A DNA stretch of 64,000 nt, taken from Rhizophagus clarus (lineage: Eukaryota; Glomeromycota; Glomeromycetes; Glomerales; Glomeraceae). The notes below the pieces were generated by a model. That model saw only the letters and a program-made list of their open reading frames with translations, did no database searches and had not been told where the DNA came from. Within the stretch, counting starts at the first letter, position 1. The number at the start of each line of letters is the position of its first letter. Positions 34,901 to 47,286 of the stretch are shown here, piece by piece. A program made the position numbers and the translations under genes. The stretch spans positions 558,001 to 622,000 of the forward strand of contig BLAL01000018.1 in the NCBI GenBank assembly GCA_015698045.1. The letters run 5' to 3'.

Positions 34901-35272
34901 TTGTTTTTTTACATAACGCAATTAAGAATTGCATTTCCTAAACCGATTAAGTCATTCCGAAATCATATACGGCGAATGCTTGATGATCATGTACAACAAA
35001 CATCCCGATCAAGGTTAAAAAAAGTGAATAATCTTGGTAATGATCTGATCATCTTTTACGCCAACAAATTAGTTAATCCCACTATGACTAAATAAGCTGA
35101 GAAACAAAAGAAAGACCCGAAAAACGTTCTATCAACAGTCCTACAACGCTTCCTTGTCAACTCAAAGATGTTCATGATGGTATCAAAAATTGGCACTCGA
35201 ACCTTGCTAGTATTACTGATAACTTTCTTTTTCCTTTTCCAACAAGTACCGAACAGAAGCTTTACCCATTAG
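34901..35272 (+). pseudogene. Interrupted reading frame, unknown family
   Basis: A 124-codon frame broken only by TAA at 35093-35095. Before the stop: PIKSFRNHIRRMLDDHVQQT and LKKVNNLGNDLIIFYANKLV; after it: EKQKKDPKNVLSTVLQRFLV and a hydrophobic tail. Codon use is more balanced than in the neighbouring DNA. The basic, helical content would suit a DNA-binding or transposon protein, but I do not recognise it. Confidence 0.35.
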
Positions 35273-36102
35273 TTTAATTAAAGTCTTCATAATAACTTCT
35301 TTGACCTAAATTTCGTCTTGTTTAACAATTTCTTGTCATAAACAGTTCGTAAACCTTCAACTTCGCTTCGCGCGGTGATATCCTGCGATAACATGAACTC
35401 TTGGCGACAACCTGTTTATCGTGCAAGAATTGATCATCCGGACCGAAGATCAAACCAATCAAAAAGGAGTTTATCGACGATCGAACCAATTCTTGGTTGG
35501 GTAAATGATTTTCCGAAGAAGAAAAAAAGGACACTTTAGGCATAATTACCGACTTCAGACAGTTTATCATTTCGGTCTCATTGTTCTGCCGTATTTTTAT
35601 GTGTCGTTTCAGTTATTTTGCAAGCAAATTAAGTGGCAAACGCAACCAAGATCATTGATCATATGTGCGGACGAAGATACTGACCATAATTATTTTTCTA
35701 ATAATTACGGTTGCACCTTTTATTAGAACTTATTATTTACTAATTACAACTCGCCAACCTGAAACCAGAAAATATATCGCAATTATTAACTAATTTGATT
35801 AGTAATGCCTAAGTTGCAGCCACATCTTTACTTTTGAAGTCGGCTACTATTGCTATAAATCTGTATGACGTAGATCATTAATAGTCAGACGAACAATACC
35901 GCTTTATCTGCATGAACTTTTCGATATTAACTGGTATTTTTAAATCATTTTCATTTTTCTCATGTTGTTATCGTTGAGTTACTTCTTATTAAAACATGAT
36001 TTTTCGAATACATCATTATTATGAGTTATAACCATTATCACGTAAAAATTAGATCATCCAAATCATAAAATGTTGACATAAACCTTAAAAATTATTAAAT
36101 TA
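35273..36102. other. Intergenic DNA, partly GC-richer
   Basis: The 35320-35680 part has higher GC and an 82-codon minus-strand frame without recognisable motifs; it may belong to the same decayed unit as 34901-35272. The remainder is AT-rich. Confidence 0.3.
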
Positions 36103-36278
36103 TATATGTCACATGATGCCAAGTACATAAATGGTTTAAACACTATACCAAATCAAGTATTTGATATAATATTCGATTTGTCATCATAATACAGAATGAT
36201 TTTCATTATTAAAATTTATTTAAAAAGGTAATTTTACAATATTTTAAAATAATAATAAAAATATCATTTTTTTTTATT

Positions 36279-36319
<41 letters not shown>
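36103..36319 (+). promoter_or_regulatory. Conserved F-box upstream block and 36-base A tract
   Basis: 36103-36163 shares CACATGATG, ACATAAAT and CCAAATCAAGTATTTG order with 11101-11172 before the first F-box gene. Immediately before the start codon lies an uninterrupted run of 36 A (36284-36319). The A tract is absent before the paralog. It would form the 5' leader if transcribed from upstream. Confidence 0.5.
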
Positions 36320-36322
<3 letters not shown>

Positions 36323-37756
36323 TCAAAACTCAATATAGATATTTTTTTCTTAATACTTGAAGAATTACAAGATGATTCAAAATCCCTCTTTTCATGTCTA
36401 ATGGTTAATAGACTTTGGTGTAAAATTGCGATTCCGATTTTATGGAAAAATCCTTGGTGTTATAATATTATTAATTATGATAAAAAAAATCATCTATTTG
36501 AAATTATTACTTCCTATTTACCTGAAGATATTCTAACGAGTCAAGGAATCCAATTACCATCATTTTCACATCGATCACTTTTATTTGATTATTTATCTTT
36601 TTGTAAAAGTATTAATACATATATTATAAATTCTATAATTTCTCTTAAAGCTTCTTCAAAAAATATTCGATTATTTTTACAACGAGAATTTTATCTTCTC
36701 TTTATGAAAAAATGTCCGAAATTAAAGCATTTGGATATGAGACCATTTGAATATTTTTATTTTCCAGAAGCCGAACTTCACTTTGTATCACTCTCCGAGT
36801 TAATATGTAACACGTACGTTGATTCTTCATACTTATATGGATTGGCTCGTATTTCTCAAAATATACAGCGAATGATCATCATTAATAATGTGAACACAGA
36901 GGCCAATCCTGGAATCGCTAAATTAATTGAAGTTCAGAAGAACTTAAAGTATTTTGAATGGAAAGATTACTCTTATAATTATTGTCCTGGAGAAGTTCCT
37001 TATAATTCTTATAAAGAGATTCTTATTGCATTAAAAGAAAAGGCTGATACTATCAATCATTTAAAATTATATTTTAGGGGTGATGATGACACGTTACCAG
37101 TAGTACTCCCAGAATTTCGTAATCTAAAATCATTAATAATGAATAATATTAAATATTCTAATATAGAAGAATTAAAAAAATATACTTTTAATAATCTTGA
37201 GATATTTAAAATAGATTTTTTAGATTTAAAAGCGGCTTCCATTATAATTGAAAATAGCGGGAGACAACTAAAGAAAATTTTAATAGAACCTTGTGAATAT
37301 GTTCCTAACTTTAATGAAGATTCTCTCATTTATATTCGTAAAATTTATGAAAATTGTCCTTCAGTTGAATATTTGTCTCTTACATTTTCATCGTCAAAGA
37401 AACATTTTATTGAATTGGAAAAATTATTAGAAGTTTGTCAAAATTTGAGGTCATTAATATTGATTATACGTGATCAAGATATAGTAACTAAGGAAGAACT
37501 TTTGGAAAATGATGAATTATTAAAAATTTTAATTAGATCAAAGCCAACTAATTTAAGAGAAATCGGATTTTTTCATAAATTTAAATATTCTTTGAAAGCC
37601 TTGGAAGAATTTTTTGAAAAATGGAGAGGTCATGCACTTTCCGTAGTTACATCCAATTATATTTATCGAGATGAAGAAGATCATGTAAAATTGTTTAATA
37701 AATATAAAAATAATGGAATAATCAAAAATTTTAGCCGTATGAATAGGAAGATTTGA
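36320..37756 (+). CDS. F-box protein with degenerate leucine-rich repeats (copy 2)
   Basis: Single-exon gene, 478 residues, full-length paralog of 11307-12764. F-box at about residues 1-45 (LNIDIFFLILEELQDDSK, CLMVNRLWCKIAIPILW), then LRR-like segments (LPEFRNLKSLIMNNI, NCPSVEYLSLTFS, CQNLRSLILII). The same SCF substrate-receptor role is likely by family. Divergence is concentrated in the solenoid, as expected if substrate choice changes; the segment after LIEVQKNLKYFEWKDYS is a good anchor for alignment. It starts directly after a 36-A tract. No lesions are seen. Confidence 0.88.
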
Positions 37757-40213
37757 ATGCTACATACATATTTATTTCATTTAAGGAAAAATTATGATTA
37801 ATAGGAATGATTATAAATTTATAACGCTCAAAATAGTTTAATAATATAAATCCTTTTATGTTCGAATAAAAATAATTGATAAAGTTAATTTCAAAATCAC
37901 ACAAAAAAAAAAAAAATTTTTTCTTTTTTTTTTTTTTTTTTTAATTTAAAAATAAATCATCATATAATACATAGATACAACTAGAAAATGGAGACCGTTG
38001 TGAGTCCGGAGCGAAAAAAAAAATTCTACAAAATTGTAACACTTATCTTCTTTTTATCAGTATTACAAATTATTTTTGACGCAACGCGTGCGGACAACCG
38101 GACTTCGCATATTGTCATGTGATCTTTATATGTCATTAACGTTCATAAACATATATAGTCCTTCGCTTCGCTCCGGACAATTATCAAGACGGAATAATAT
38201 TGAAAAGTTCGTTTTCGTTCTGGGAGTTCCTTTTTTCTGACAAATATCAACCAACGTATATGGACGTATAAAACTCTACAATGTACAGATACGGTGCATA
38301 CAAAAGAATAAATATATTGTAACCAGATTTTAATTTAACAAAATATATATAATTTTCTGGACTAATTAATCCTCTTGATGAATATCATATATACCATTGT
38401 TATGTCCAAATCGACGTTATATCGTTTAACTGATTTATCAGAAAACAATAATTGGCATGCATGAAATGAAATTTACAAATTTATACAGTTCATCCACATT
38501 ACACAATACAATCAATAAGAATAATTAATACAATCCTTGGTCCTCCATGTAAAGATGGAATGTTACCACTCGATCAAAATGGTTACAAACCTGGTGCACA
38601 ATCGATTTACCAACTCTAAATGGTTGGCAATCCGCTCCATGTTAACGGATATGCGAAGATAATTTTGTCATGGAGAAATACACTATATATATACTATATA
38701 TTTATTGTGCGTTGTACCAGTAATTTTGAAGACTTTTTGAAGAGTAAGAGAAAAACAAGGAGCAATACGAAAAATTATCGTCATGATAATTAAGTCGCTG
38801 GAGAACAACGAAGATCAGACGAGAAAAGATAATTATTTGTTTATTACTGGTTAAACGAAAATTAAAAAAGGCCATCTTCATTAATGACGATTTCATTGAT
38901 CACTTAAGCGCTTTATGCACTAATTGTGTTACGATCTTAATATAGATGTTTATTAGTAAAAGTGTGTACTATACAGTAACTATCGTACGTCTGAAGTGAA
39001 GAATATCATTTAATTAGCAATCTACTGTACTAGGTTTGTGAACATGGAGTTTTGAATTTATTCGTCCATAAACTTACATTATTAAAGATACATTTTTTAT
39101 ACGTGAAATATTGTCTTTGTAACTGTTGTCGTGTTCAATGGATACAGTACATACTAAAGATACAATTTTCTCGAAGTCACGTGGGGAAAAAAATTTAGTG
39201 GTAGTACTGAGGAAAATCAGTCGTCCGTACACGTTACGTCGTTGAAATACTGTATTGTGCTACGTTGATAAAAAAAGATAAACAATTTGTGATACATTGA
39301 TAATGTGAAAAATTTTTTTTTCGCGACTGTTTCTGTTTCCTAGTTTGCACTATTGTAAACTACAATGTTAGTATATATGAATTCAAGAACCCTTAGTATG
39401 ATCTCATCAATATGTGAATATTTATATTTGATTCCTTGCAATATTTTTGAAAAACAAAACCGTTTTTACAATTTTTATAAACAAATTCTGTTATATACTA
39501 TCATAAATCTAAAAATTCTTGCGTTATTAGCGTTACTTTATAGTCAAAATTAGAAACATACAGTATAATGAATAATATGCTAGCATTACAGCAATATGCA
39601 ATACAGTCAAGCATGCAAGGTAATCAATATATATTTGTCATAAAATAAAAAAGTTTAATTATTTAATAACCTTTCTAATGACAAGAAAGTAATGACACAA
39701 AACTTATTTTTATAATTAGATCATAAATATTATTATTTGTTTTAATTCTTAGTAATTTGAAAATTTTAAATACTATCATATAACTTCTAGTTTCATCATA
39801 CTTAATTACTTACTATAAACCAGTTGTTTAAAACAAACACAATTAAATTATTATTATAACCCGATTTTTAAAATGTTTCGAAGAATTTGCTAGTTAATCA
39901 TTTTAATATTAAGCGAATTTTTTAATATATTTGGAAATAAACCATTTTAAACCATATTTTAAAATATATGTGGGAAACTAATTTTAATATATAATGCGAA
40001 TTTTTAAAATGTTTCGATGAATTTAACCATTTTTAAGCTGAATTTCGAAATATTTATAAAGAATTTGCCAATTTAACGTAACGTATAAGACGATGTTTGT
40101 CCGGAATGAAGCGAAGGACTATATAAGTGTAAAACGAGTCGAGAAAAATTAATTTTTGATTGAAATTTCGACGATTATCAGTAATCAATTTGTTGCTACA
40201 GATGAGTTAATGT
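37757..40213. other. Intergenic DNA, decayed elements
   Basis: Poly-A/T blocks at 37902-37943; TCCGGAGCGAA near 38005; an inverted-repeat pair enclosing 38152-40125 (listed separately); TA-rich DNA near 38680-38700. Small frames at 38702-38896 and 39365-39553 look non-coding. Confidence 0.35.
38152..40125. repeat. Inverted 29-bp repeats enclosing about 2 kb
   Basis: TATATAGTCCTTCGCTTCGC(TCCGGACAA) at 38152-38180 and its inverse at 40097-40125, 27 of 29 bases matching. Both sit in a TATA context, so TA duplications are possible. The enclosed 1.9 kb has no coding gene. It could be a decayed DNA transposon or two solo ends. Confidence 0.5.
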
Positions 40214-41260
40214 CTACATCATGGTTATATTGTGTGACATGCTATTGTCATAATAATTTTGATTAACATCTGTTATTGGAACATCTTGTGTCGTTATAGA
40301 ATGAGTGTAGCTATTAACTTGTTTCTGTGTCAGAGCGTTAAGATCATCTCGATGATCAAAATTAATATCAGTAATTGAAGCATCATATGCATCATTATGA
40401 ACAGAATTTGCATCTCTCTTATAGTCTGATATCGTTTCTCTTTCAGGAACTTGACGAGTGTTAAGATCAGCTTGTTGATTATCAATCATTAGATTATCTG
40501 TATATTTATTATTATATACCGGTCTCAATTCTCTATCAGAAGGCGATATGTTATTGAAGCCAACTTGTTGCTGTTGATGAATAATATTATGATTATAACC
40601 TCCATTATCATTAATGTGAATTTGGTCGTCGATCATCGGTGCCACAATTGAGCTACTTTCAATATTTCTATGAAATAAGCCTTTATTTCTATTGAAACAT
40701 GGACTTATTTCTCTTTTGGACGAGATATTGTTGAAATCAATTTGTTGTCGTGGTTGAGTGACATTGTAAATATAATTTACAGCTTCATTTTGATGAAAAC
40801 CATTTTTGTTACCTTGATAATCATTCATCGAAATCATTTGCTCTGTATTCCGCCAATGATATGGAAGTTGATATTGGATAAAGTAAGAATGAAGAAATTG
40901 TTTCAAGTTTCGTTCTAAAATTAATTTTTGATCCAAAGACAATGAAATTTTACGTTCAAAGTTAATCATGTCAATATCCATCCCGTATATTTCTTTGTTT
41001 AATATTTTTATAATCGATGAATGTGAAAATAATTTACATTTAACATAATAATTTATTGTCGAGTCATAGTAAAAAAATCCATGATCGTAATCATGATGAT
41101 CCGAGATAGAACTTCGCGTAATAATTTGACAAGTTACATGATAAAAATTATTATCCGGTGTATAATGAAAGAATTTAATTTCATTCATTTGTTGAGAAGA
41201 TGCGTTACTTTGTGTTGTCAATTGCAAATCAGTAAAATTGTTCATGTTTCTTTGATACAT
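40214..41260 (-). CDS. Asn-rich lineage-specific protein (copy 2)
   Basis: Paralog of 22235-23296; 348 residues from the Met at 41260. The shared N-terminal region includes VTCQIITRSS, HGFFYYDSTINYYVKCKLFS and MINFERKISLSLDQKLILER, here with an extra SIIKILNKEI insert. The Asn/Gln-rich tail carries the same degenerate peptide motif (QIDFNNISSKREISP, QVGFNNISPSDRELRP, QADLNTRQVPERE). Function unknown. Upstream, the 78-codon frame at 41229-41465 (FAVAEIHYRINLHLFIDVIQ) overlaps the start, and a TTCAG acceptor-like site sits at about 41270, so a 5' exon is possible. The start is therefore less certain than in copy 1. Confidence 0.7.
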   Translation of the reverse strand: MYQRNMNNFTDLQLTTQSNASSQQMNEIKFFHYTPDNNFYHVTCQIITRSSISDHHDYDHGFFYYDSTINYYVKCKLFSHSSIIKILNKEIYGMDIDMINFERKISLSLDQKLILERNLKQFLHSYFIQYQLPYHWRNTEQMISMNDYQGNKNGFHQNEAVNYIYNVTQPRQQIDFNNISSKREISPCFNRNKGLFHRNIESSSIVAPMIDDQIHINDNGGYNHNIIHQQQQVGFNNISPSDRELRPVYNNKYTDNLMIDNQQADLNTRQVPERETISDYKRDANSVHNDAYDASITDINFDHRDDLNALTQKQVNSYTHSITTQDVPITDVNQNYYDNSMSHNITMM

Positions 41261-41465
41261 TGATGGACTGAATTGCTAAATAAGATGAAATATCAGTTAA
41301 AGTTTGAGGTCTAATTGTTATAGGATTAATCTTCTCTGTTATATGAAGTGAGATAGCTTCATTTATATTTAAATTTTGACAACTATCTAGATGTTGTATA
41401 ACATCTATGAACAAATGCAAGTTGATTCTGTAGTGAATTTCCGCAACCGCGAATTCCCCATTCAA

Positions 41466-42643
41466 AATACTGCTTGTGATACATTTATTTACTTCTATAA
41501 ATACACATGCAGTCTTCAGTTCTATCAGATTCTAAGCAATTCTAAAATATGAACGTAGAAAAATAAGAAAAAAAAACTGTTTATTTGTGTAATTGATCTA
41601 CATTTATGAATTATGATAATAATAAATTCTCAATGATAATATATTGGCTATGTATGTAGTGTTGTTTACGGGGAGCGTCATACGTAATGGATTTTCGGGT
41701 TTCGCTCTTCTCCGCATCGAGGTATACCATGATCGATATTATTTTCATTTTCCAGTTATAGTAATCGTCTCCTTTTTCTGAGAATAAGACGTACCAATCA
41801 TCATAGTGGTATCTTTTTCGGACATTTATTGTTCGATCGACTAGAAAGATTCGAATCACAACATTCCGATAATTTATCCGGGTCCGGATTTAATAAATAC
41901 CCGTAGAAAACTGATAGCGGATCATATAGAAATACATTTTACTTAAAAATTATAATAAATGACAAAAAATAATATAATGAAAAGTACGAAAAGAGAAAGG
42001 AAAAAATGAATAAATTTAATGAATGATGGTATATTTAGTTAATGATTAATGCAGTGTTTTGCAAATGACTTGATATGACTGTTAAAATCTAAGTCATTTA
42101 CTAACGTCTACACAACCGCGTTTTTTGTTTTATTTCCATTTTATAAAAATCTTGGCATTCTACATATCAAGATTAATTTAACATATTTGTTTGAGAACTC
42201 CTTGATGAACTAATACATGTTGTATCATAACCTAATAATTCATTCAACTTAACAAGGAAATAATAAATTAACTTTTATTGTGATTAAATAATATGAACAA
42301 AAACACCATGTGCTTTCCCTCTTGATTTATTAGGATAAGTGCCTGCATGATGAATATTCCTATTTTTTGAATAAATGATCAGCATGCATATTTTTAAAAA
42401 TAGTTTCTTTATTTTTATCGCCGTTTTCGACCCCCCCCCGATTTTTACAACCAATTACAGGGCCCCTGAATACGACTATATCACATATATCACTTTCGTC
42501 TGTGCATTAATTAACTTAGTAAATATCAAATCAATTATCACGACGAATCTCTTTCATAGTGTATTCAGGGGTTTCATGTGATGACCAACATTGACTTAGC
42601 CAATAAGAGTTGTTGTCACATGACTATTTGTATTTACGCATCG
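41466..42643. other. Intergenic DNA
   Basis: A minus-strand 82-codon frame at 41611-41859 (YHYDDWYVLFSEKGDDYYNW) has coding-like composition but no recognised family. The rest is AT-rich; a run of nine C lies at 42432-42440. Confidence 0.3.
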
Positions 42644-43557
42644 CACGTCCGAAATGTGTGCCAGGTTACGCCGAAATGTCAAATTATCTGCCTGACCATA
42701 CCCATAGGGACAAAATAAATGGAATCTGATTGGTTCATTAGCAACATTAATTATTTGTTTATCGTTTAAAAACTTCTCTTTACTCTTTCTTCCCTTTTTC
42801 ATATTTTAAAAATATATTTTAATATTTTAAAAGTTTTTATTATTTAATAAAATTAAATATTTTTCACCAGTAGCAGAACTCCAGGTGTAAAATATTATTA
42901 TAAATATTCAATATAAAATGCGTTTGTTATGAATTTACTTAGAGATTTCACAACATAATTTCGGTATTTGGTTATATTAAACAGGTGAAAAATGCTTAAG
43001 GAAAGTTGTATATGAGATATAGGACGCTTGAATATTAATTTGTATTAATTTCATGATGTTATGAATCTTTTTTTTTATAGTACTAGGACACATTTTGTTA
43101 TTTACTTCAATCAAGTTATAATTTGAATTTTGAATATTTTAGCCAAGAGAAACAAGTGAAACAAGTTTTTAAATAATTATTCCGTAGATATTAAAGTTCA
43201 TGTATACTGATTTTTATGGAACTAGTTAAATATTTGTGGAGTTATAATTTTTTTTTTGTAGTATTACTAACGCGTTTTTTTAATAAAAATTTCATAAATT
43301 TCATGTAATATAATATTATAATGTTTAGTAAAATAATGCAAATGAACTTTTATTTAGTAGAATTGTGAAAATTGTGCTTCTTTATGATAATATTTAAAGA
43401 CATATTTTTTATTCTTTAACATTTTTAAAAAGCGCAAAAAATTTTTTAAACATTACACAAAAAAAATGGTCAAATTATGACAGTCAAGTAAATTGACATT
43501 TACAGTTGTACTCTAAAGCAATATATTCGGCGTAACCTGGCACACATTTCGGACGTG
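42644..43557. repeat. Dispersed inverted-end repeat, copy B
   Basis: 914 bp with perfect 32-bp inverted ends starting CACGTCCGAAATGTGTGCCA. Internal sequence is collinear with copy A (29827-30625), sharing the outward minus-strand peptide INVANEPIRFHLFCPY/INVADEPIRFHLFCPY, though that frame is short and may be chance conservation. A non-autonomous DNA transposon is the simplest reading. Target duplication not identified. Confidence 0.8.
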
Positions 43558-44110
43558 TTCACGGGTCAAAGTCATTTTTACAAGTGAACAAACTACTTTA
43601 AAGTTATTTTAATCTAATAATATGCTTATTTACAGCATATATTGCTAATTATTAAATTTATTAAATAATTAAAATATAAACTCATTATATTCTTTTGTAG
43701 TTTTTTAACATATTCATATCGGATATAGAATACAAAGTCGTTAGTTAATATAATTTCAAAATTTATAACAGATTAAACTTTTAAAAAGTAAAAGTTTTAT
43801 TTATTTTTATAACCTTTTTAAGGAGATTTAGATCTTAGAGTAAAAAAGAAATTAAAGCAATTACTCAAACTTTATATCTCGAAAACCAACTTTAGTTTGT
43901 TAAATATCGTATCTTAAACTTTGTAAATATACAGTTTATGTAAAAGTTTCTGAAATCACAGGAAAAATTTTATTAGAACGGTTTGCGAAAAAAATGGAGA
44001 AAAATTGGAAAAATCTAAAGTGATTTTATCAAGGGGGTCACACTAAATTGAAAAACGGTGATAATCAGATAAAATTTACTTTTTTACAAAATAAAATTTC
44101 TCCTTTTATT
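43558..44110. other. AT-rich intergenic DNA
   Basis: No gene or clear element. The 3' part contains TTTCTCCTTTTATTATTAAT-type short repeats that form the LINE target site. Confidence 0.35.
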
Positions 44111-44677
44111 ATTAATACATTTAATTATTAATGAAATTTGGGTACATCGTTGTTCCTTTATAAAGGACTTTGAACGTTCGTTAGGTATTACAAAAAAGAA
44201 AAAATTATCCTTTAAAAATTTTCGCCCCTTTAATAATAATATGAATAGTAATAGAGAATTAGAGTTTAAATTTGATGCCTTAGATAGTATTCGTAATAAT
44301 ATATATTTTGGTAAAAATATTATTGAATTTTATAGTAGTCTTGCTTCGTAGCGCTAGTAGTTAGTTAGTATACTTTATATAAAATTTTGGTTTTTTTTTT
44401 ACTTTCTTTCTGCAGAGCGGGCTTCAGTTTACCTGGTTTTTAACTGGCTGTAAAAGAGGTAGTGGGTTAATTATTTGAATGTTTCTAGAAGTAGTTGGTT
44501 ATTTTTAGATAGTTCTATTATATAATTACTCCACCGTCGAAGTAGATTTAGTTCGCTTCTATTAGTTAGTTTCATTTTTTATTTTCATGCATCAATTTTG
44601 ATGTGTTTATAATTTATGTGTTCGCTTCTAATATCTGTTCAATAAAAATAAAAAAATTAATACATTTAATTATTAAT
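44111..44677 (+). mobile_element. 5'-truncated LINE with 22-bp target duplication
   Basis: The insert 44133-44655 is flanked by identical 22-bp copies starting ATTAATACATTTAATTATTA (44111-44132, 44656-44677). It opens inside a coding frame: EIWVHRCSFIKDFERSLGIT, then LEFKFDALDSIRNNIYFGKN and FYSSLAS, stop at about 44349-44351. The IW..RC..FIK-E-S pattern fits the end of a LINE reverse-transcriptase ORF. After it come about 300 bp of 3' untranslated sequence and the A-rich tail AATAAAAATAAAAAA. 5' truncation, an A-rich 3' end and a long target duplication are the marks of target-primed reverse transcription. Part of the duplication lies in a local repeat, which adds slight doubt. Confidence 0.75.
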
Positions 44678-47286
44678 AAAAATCTCTCTAATACATTTTA
44701 TTATTAATAAAATTTCTCCTTTTATTACTAATACATTTTCTTATGAATAATCAGATATGTGTTACAACTTACAAATTGTGTTGGTCTAGAATATGCTCTT
44801 TTCTTATTTATATAATAAAATATTTACAACAAATGTATATCTGCGTAGTGCTAATAATGCTAATAATAAAAATTCAAGGAAATTAGTATTTAAAATCACC
44901 GGTGGCGATTATTACCACTAATGATTATCATCGTTCCAATTTTTAAATTTTGTAATTTTATAAATTTACCTTTAGCTATATTTAGCAATCTTATTATATG
45001 TAATTTTATGAGAAGAATAGGAAGACTCGTTAAATAGATTTTGAAAAAACAAAAATTTTTGATTTTGGAATTACGATATGGTATCACAAATTTTTAATAT
45101 TTGGCCCGTATCACTACCGGTGAGATTTAGCGGGTTTGATTATTAGTTGATTTAATTCTTTTTTTCACTTCTTTTTAAGACAAACTGCTAAGTCACCTTG
45201 ATATTTCATAATATCAATTACTGATCTTATTATAATGTCCGTTGACCTAATTAAGCTAACAGCCCTGCAAAGTCATCGTCTTGGAAAAAAAAGTTTTATG
45301 TAGTGAGATGTTTACTAAAGATCTCTATGAGGAAAGAAGAAACCTTCACAAGACTATGAAAACACAAAAACTCATTGTGAAGTGAATCATTGTGTTAACA
45401 TTACATTATTATTTGAAATACAGTATTTCGTAATCCTCTATTAAGAATAAACTTCATTTTCTCTTATCTTTTTTTCATAATATCATAGTTTACATGTGTT
45501 ATAATCATATATACTTGTCATCAAATGAAGGACCACAATAATTTTGATTAATAAGGGTTCCATTCGTGTTTTTTACGTGACTAAAAATTTAAAGGAAAAT
45601 ACAATACTATCTTTAGTTTTACCATTTATTCCTGAAGATAATTATTTACACTGGATATAACAGACTTTTATAAAAAATCCTATATACCACAGCTGAACTT
45701 GATTTGGTCAGCCATAATATGTTTGTTATACCGAACGGTCATGTGATCATAAATTAATTTGGGCCAAATTTATAGTGTTGACCAGAATTATCATGCTACT
45801 TATGATTGGTTCTCATACGAAATTATAATCCTGACTGGCTCTATAAAGTCAGCCAGAATTATCCAGGCCAGAAAAACCAGTTCGGTATTTTATATAACGA
45901 ATTTCAGTGCCAACTATATAAACAATCTTAAAAGATTGCATAAACATATTTTTCCAAAGCACATTCGGTAATGGTGGTTCTAGTAAATAACTCAGTTTTT
46001 TAAGACCATTTTCAGGATTACCTAATTCAAGTACAATTTCTTCTACTCTAAAACCAATTTGCTACTAAAGCGGAATTAACAAAAATCCTAATATCATGTT
46101 TCTTTTTTAATACTCTTTTCCAAATATTTATAATTCGCTTGGAGAAAAGAATGCCGAAAATCCTGTGTAATGTGTCTAACTTTAATTGTGGTATCGTCTT
46201 AATTGATTTGACGATCATACTAACCGTGAAATTCAATATAGTCTAAACTTTTCCGGCATTTTTATATTAAGCCTGAAGCTTATGCTTAAGCATAGGCCTA
46301 AGTTTAAGCTTAAGCTTCAAGCTTCAAGCTTCAAGCATTGGATCCGCAGTAGCTTTTCTACGGATGTGGGTTGATATATATGAAAAAAAAAAAATAAAAA
46401 ATAAAAAATGAATAATAATGAATAAAATTAAATGAAAAAAACGATATAGTGAAAATGATGAAAATGCTGATCATCATACGTAATAAAATGGTAAAATGAT
46501 AGACAAAAAATTACTATGAAATTACTAAAAAAAAAAAATATTTAACATAAAAATTAAAATAAAATAAATACAATATTAAAAAAAAAAAAAAAAAAAAACA
46601 TTAATAAATAACTACTAGATACACAAATTTTTTATGTAATAATGATTAAATTAGAATATTTTGTACTCGTACTATTTTTTTTTTTTTATAAAAAAAAGTT
46701 AATAAATAACTATTAGATACACCTATCAAGATTTTTTATGTAATAATAAAATAAAAATGATTATATCAGAAAATATTTAATGCTCATACAAAATTTTTTC
46801 TCATAAAAAAACAATTAAAATAATTATTATATACTCTTATATAGATTATTATGTAATAAAGAATAATTATGTAAACTATTCGACACTCATACAAATCGTT
46901 TTTATAAAAAAAAAAATATTAATAAATAAGATCTCTTTTTCATTCAAAAAAGAAAAAAAAAATTTGAAAAAAAATATTAAAATATCTGTTTCTTGCATAA
47001 ATATTTGTTTCTTACATAAATATCTGTTTCTAACATAAATAAATAAATTCTTCTTTGCGTAAATAATAATAATAATAATAATAAAAATAATTATGTCAGC
47101 AAAACTCACCTTAATTTGTGTTATTGATACAATTACTGAACGAGAGAGCAATAATTTTATCATAAAAGAAGCTATTGCGGTTATGCAGACTATAAAAAAA
47201 ATAAACCATAAACCGATTTAACCTGACTTCAGCTCAATCTGATGAGTCACAAATAATTAACTAGGGAGGAATTTTCATTATGATAG
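44678..47286. other. AT-rich intergenic DNA
   Basis: Inverted CTGACTGGCTC / GTCAGCCAG motifs near 45830-45855; an AAGCTT-rich patch at 46262-46338; many poly-A/T runs 46380-46980; an AAT microsatellite near 47062-47083. The minus-strand frame 46048-46236 (RIINIWKRVLKKK) may be a scrap of an old gene. No gene called. Confidence 0.35.
46262..46338. repeat. AAGCTT/CTTAAGC palindromic low-complexity patch
   Basis: Eight or more overlapping copies of AAGCTT, GCTTAAGC and CTTCAAG, arranged almost symmetrically around TAGGCCTA. It is the densest short palindrome cluster in the window. Non-coding. Confidence 0.6.

Noticed and set aside
36284-36319. Poly-A tract as evidence that F-box copy 2 is a retrogene
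   Set aside because: The tract is on the 5' side of the gene, both copies are intronless, and the upstream DNA is conserved, so duplication at DNA level fits better.
46876-47163. 95-codon minus-strand hydrophobic frame
   Set aside because: Low-complexity AT repeats and an AAT microsatellite; no coding character.
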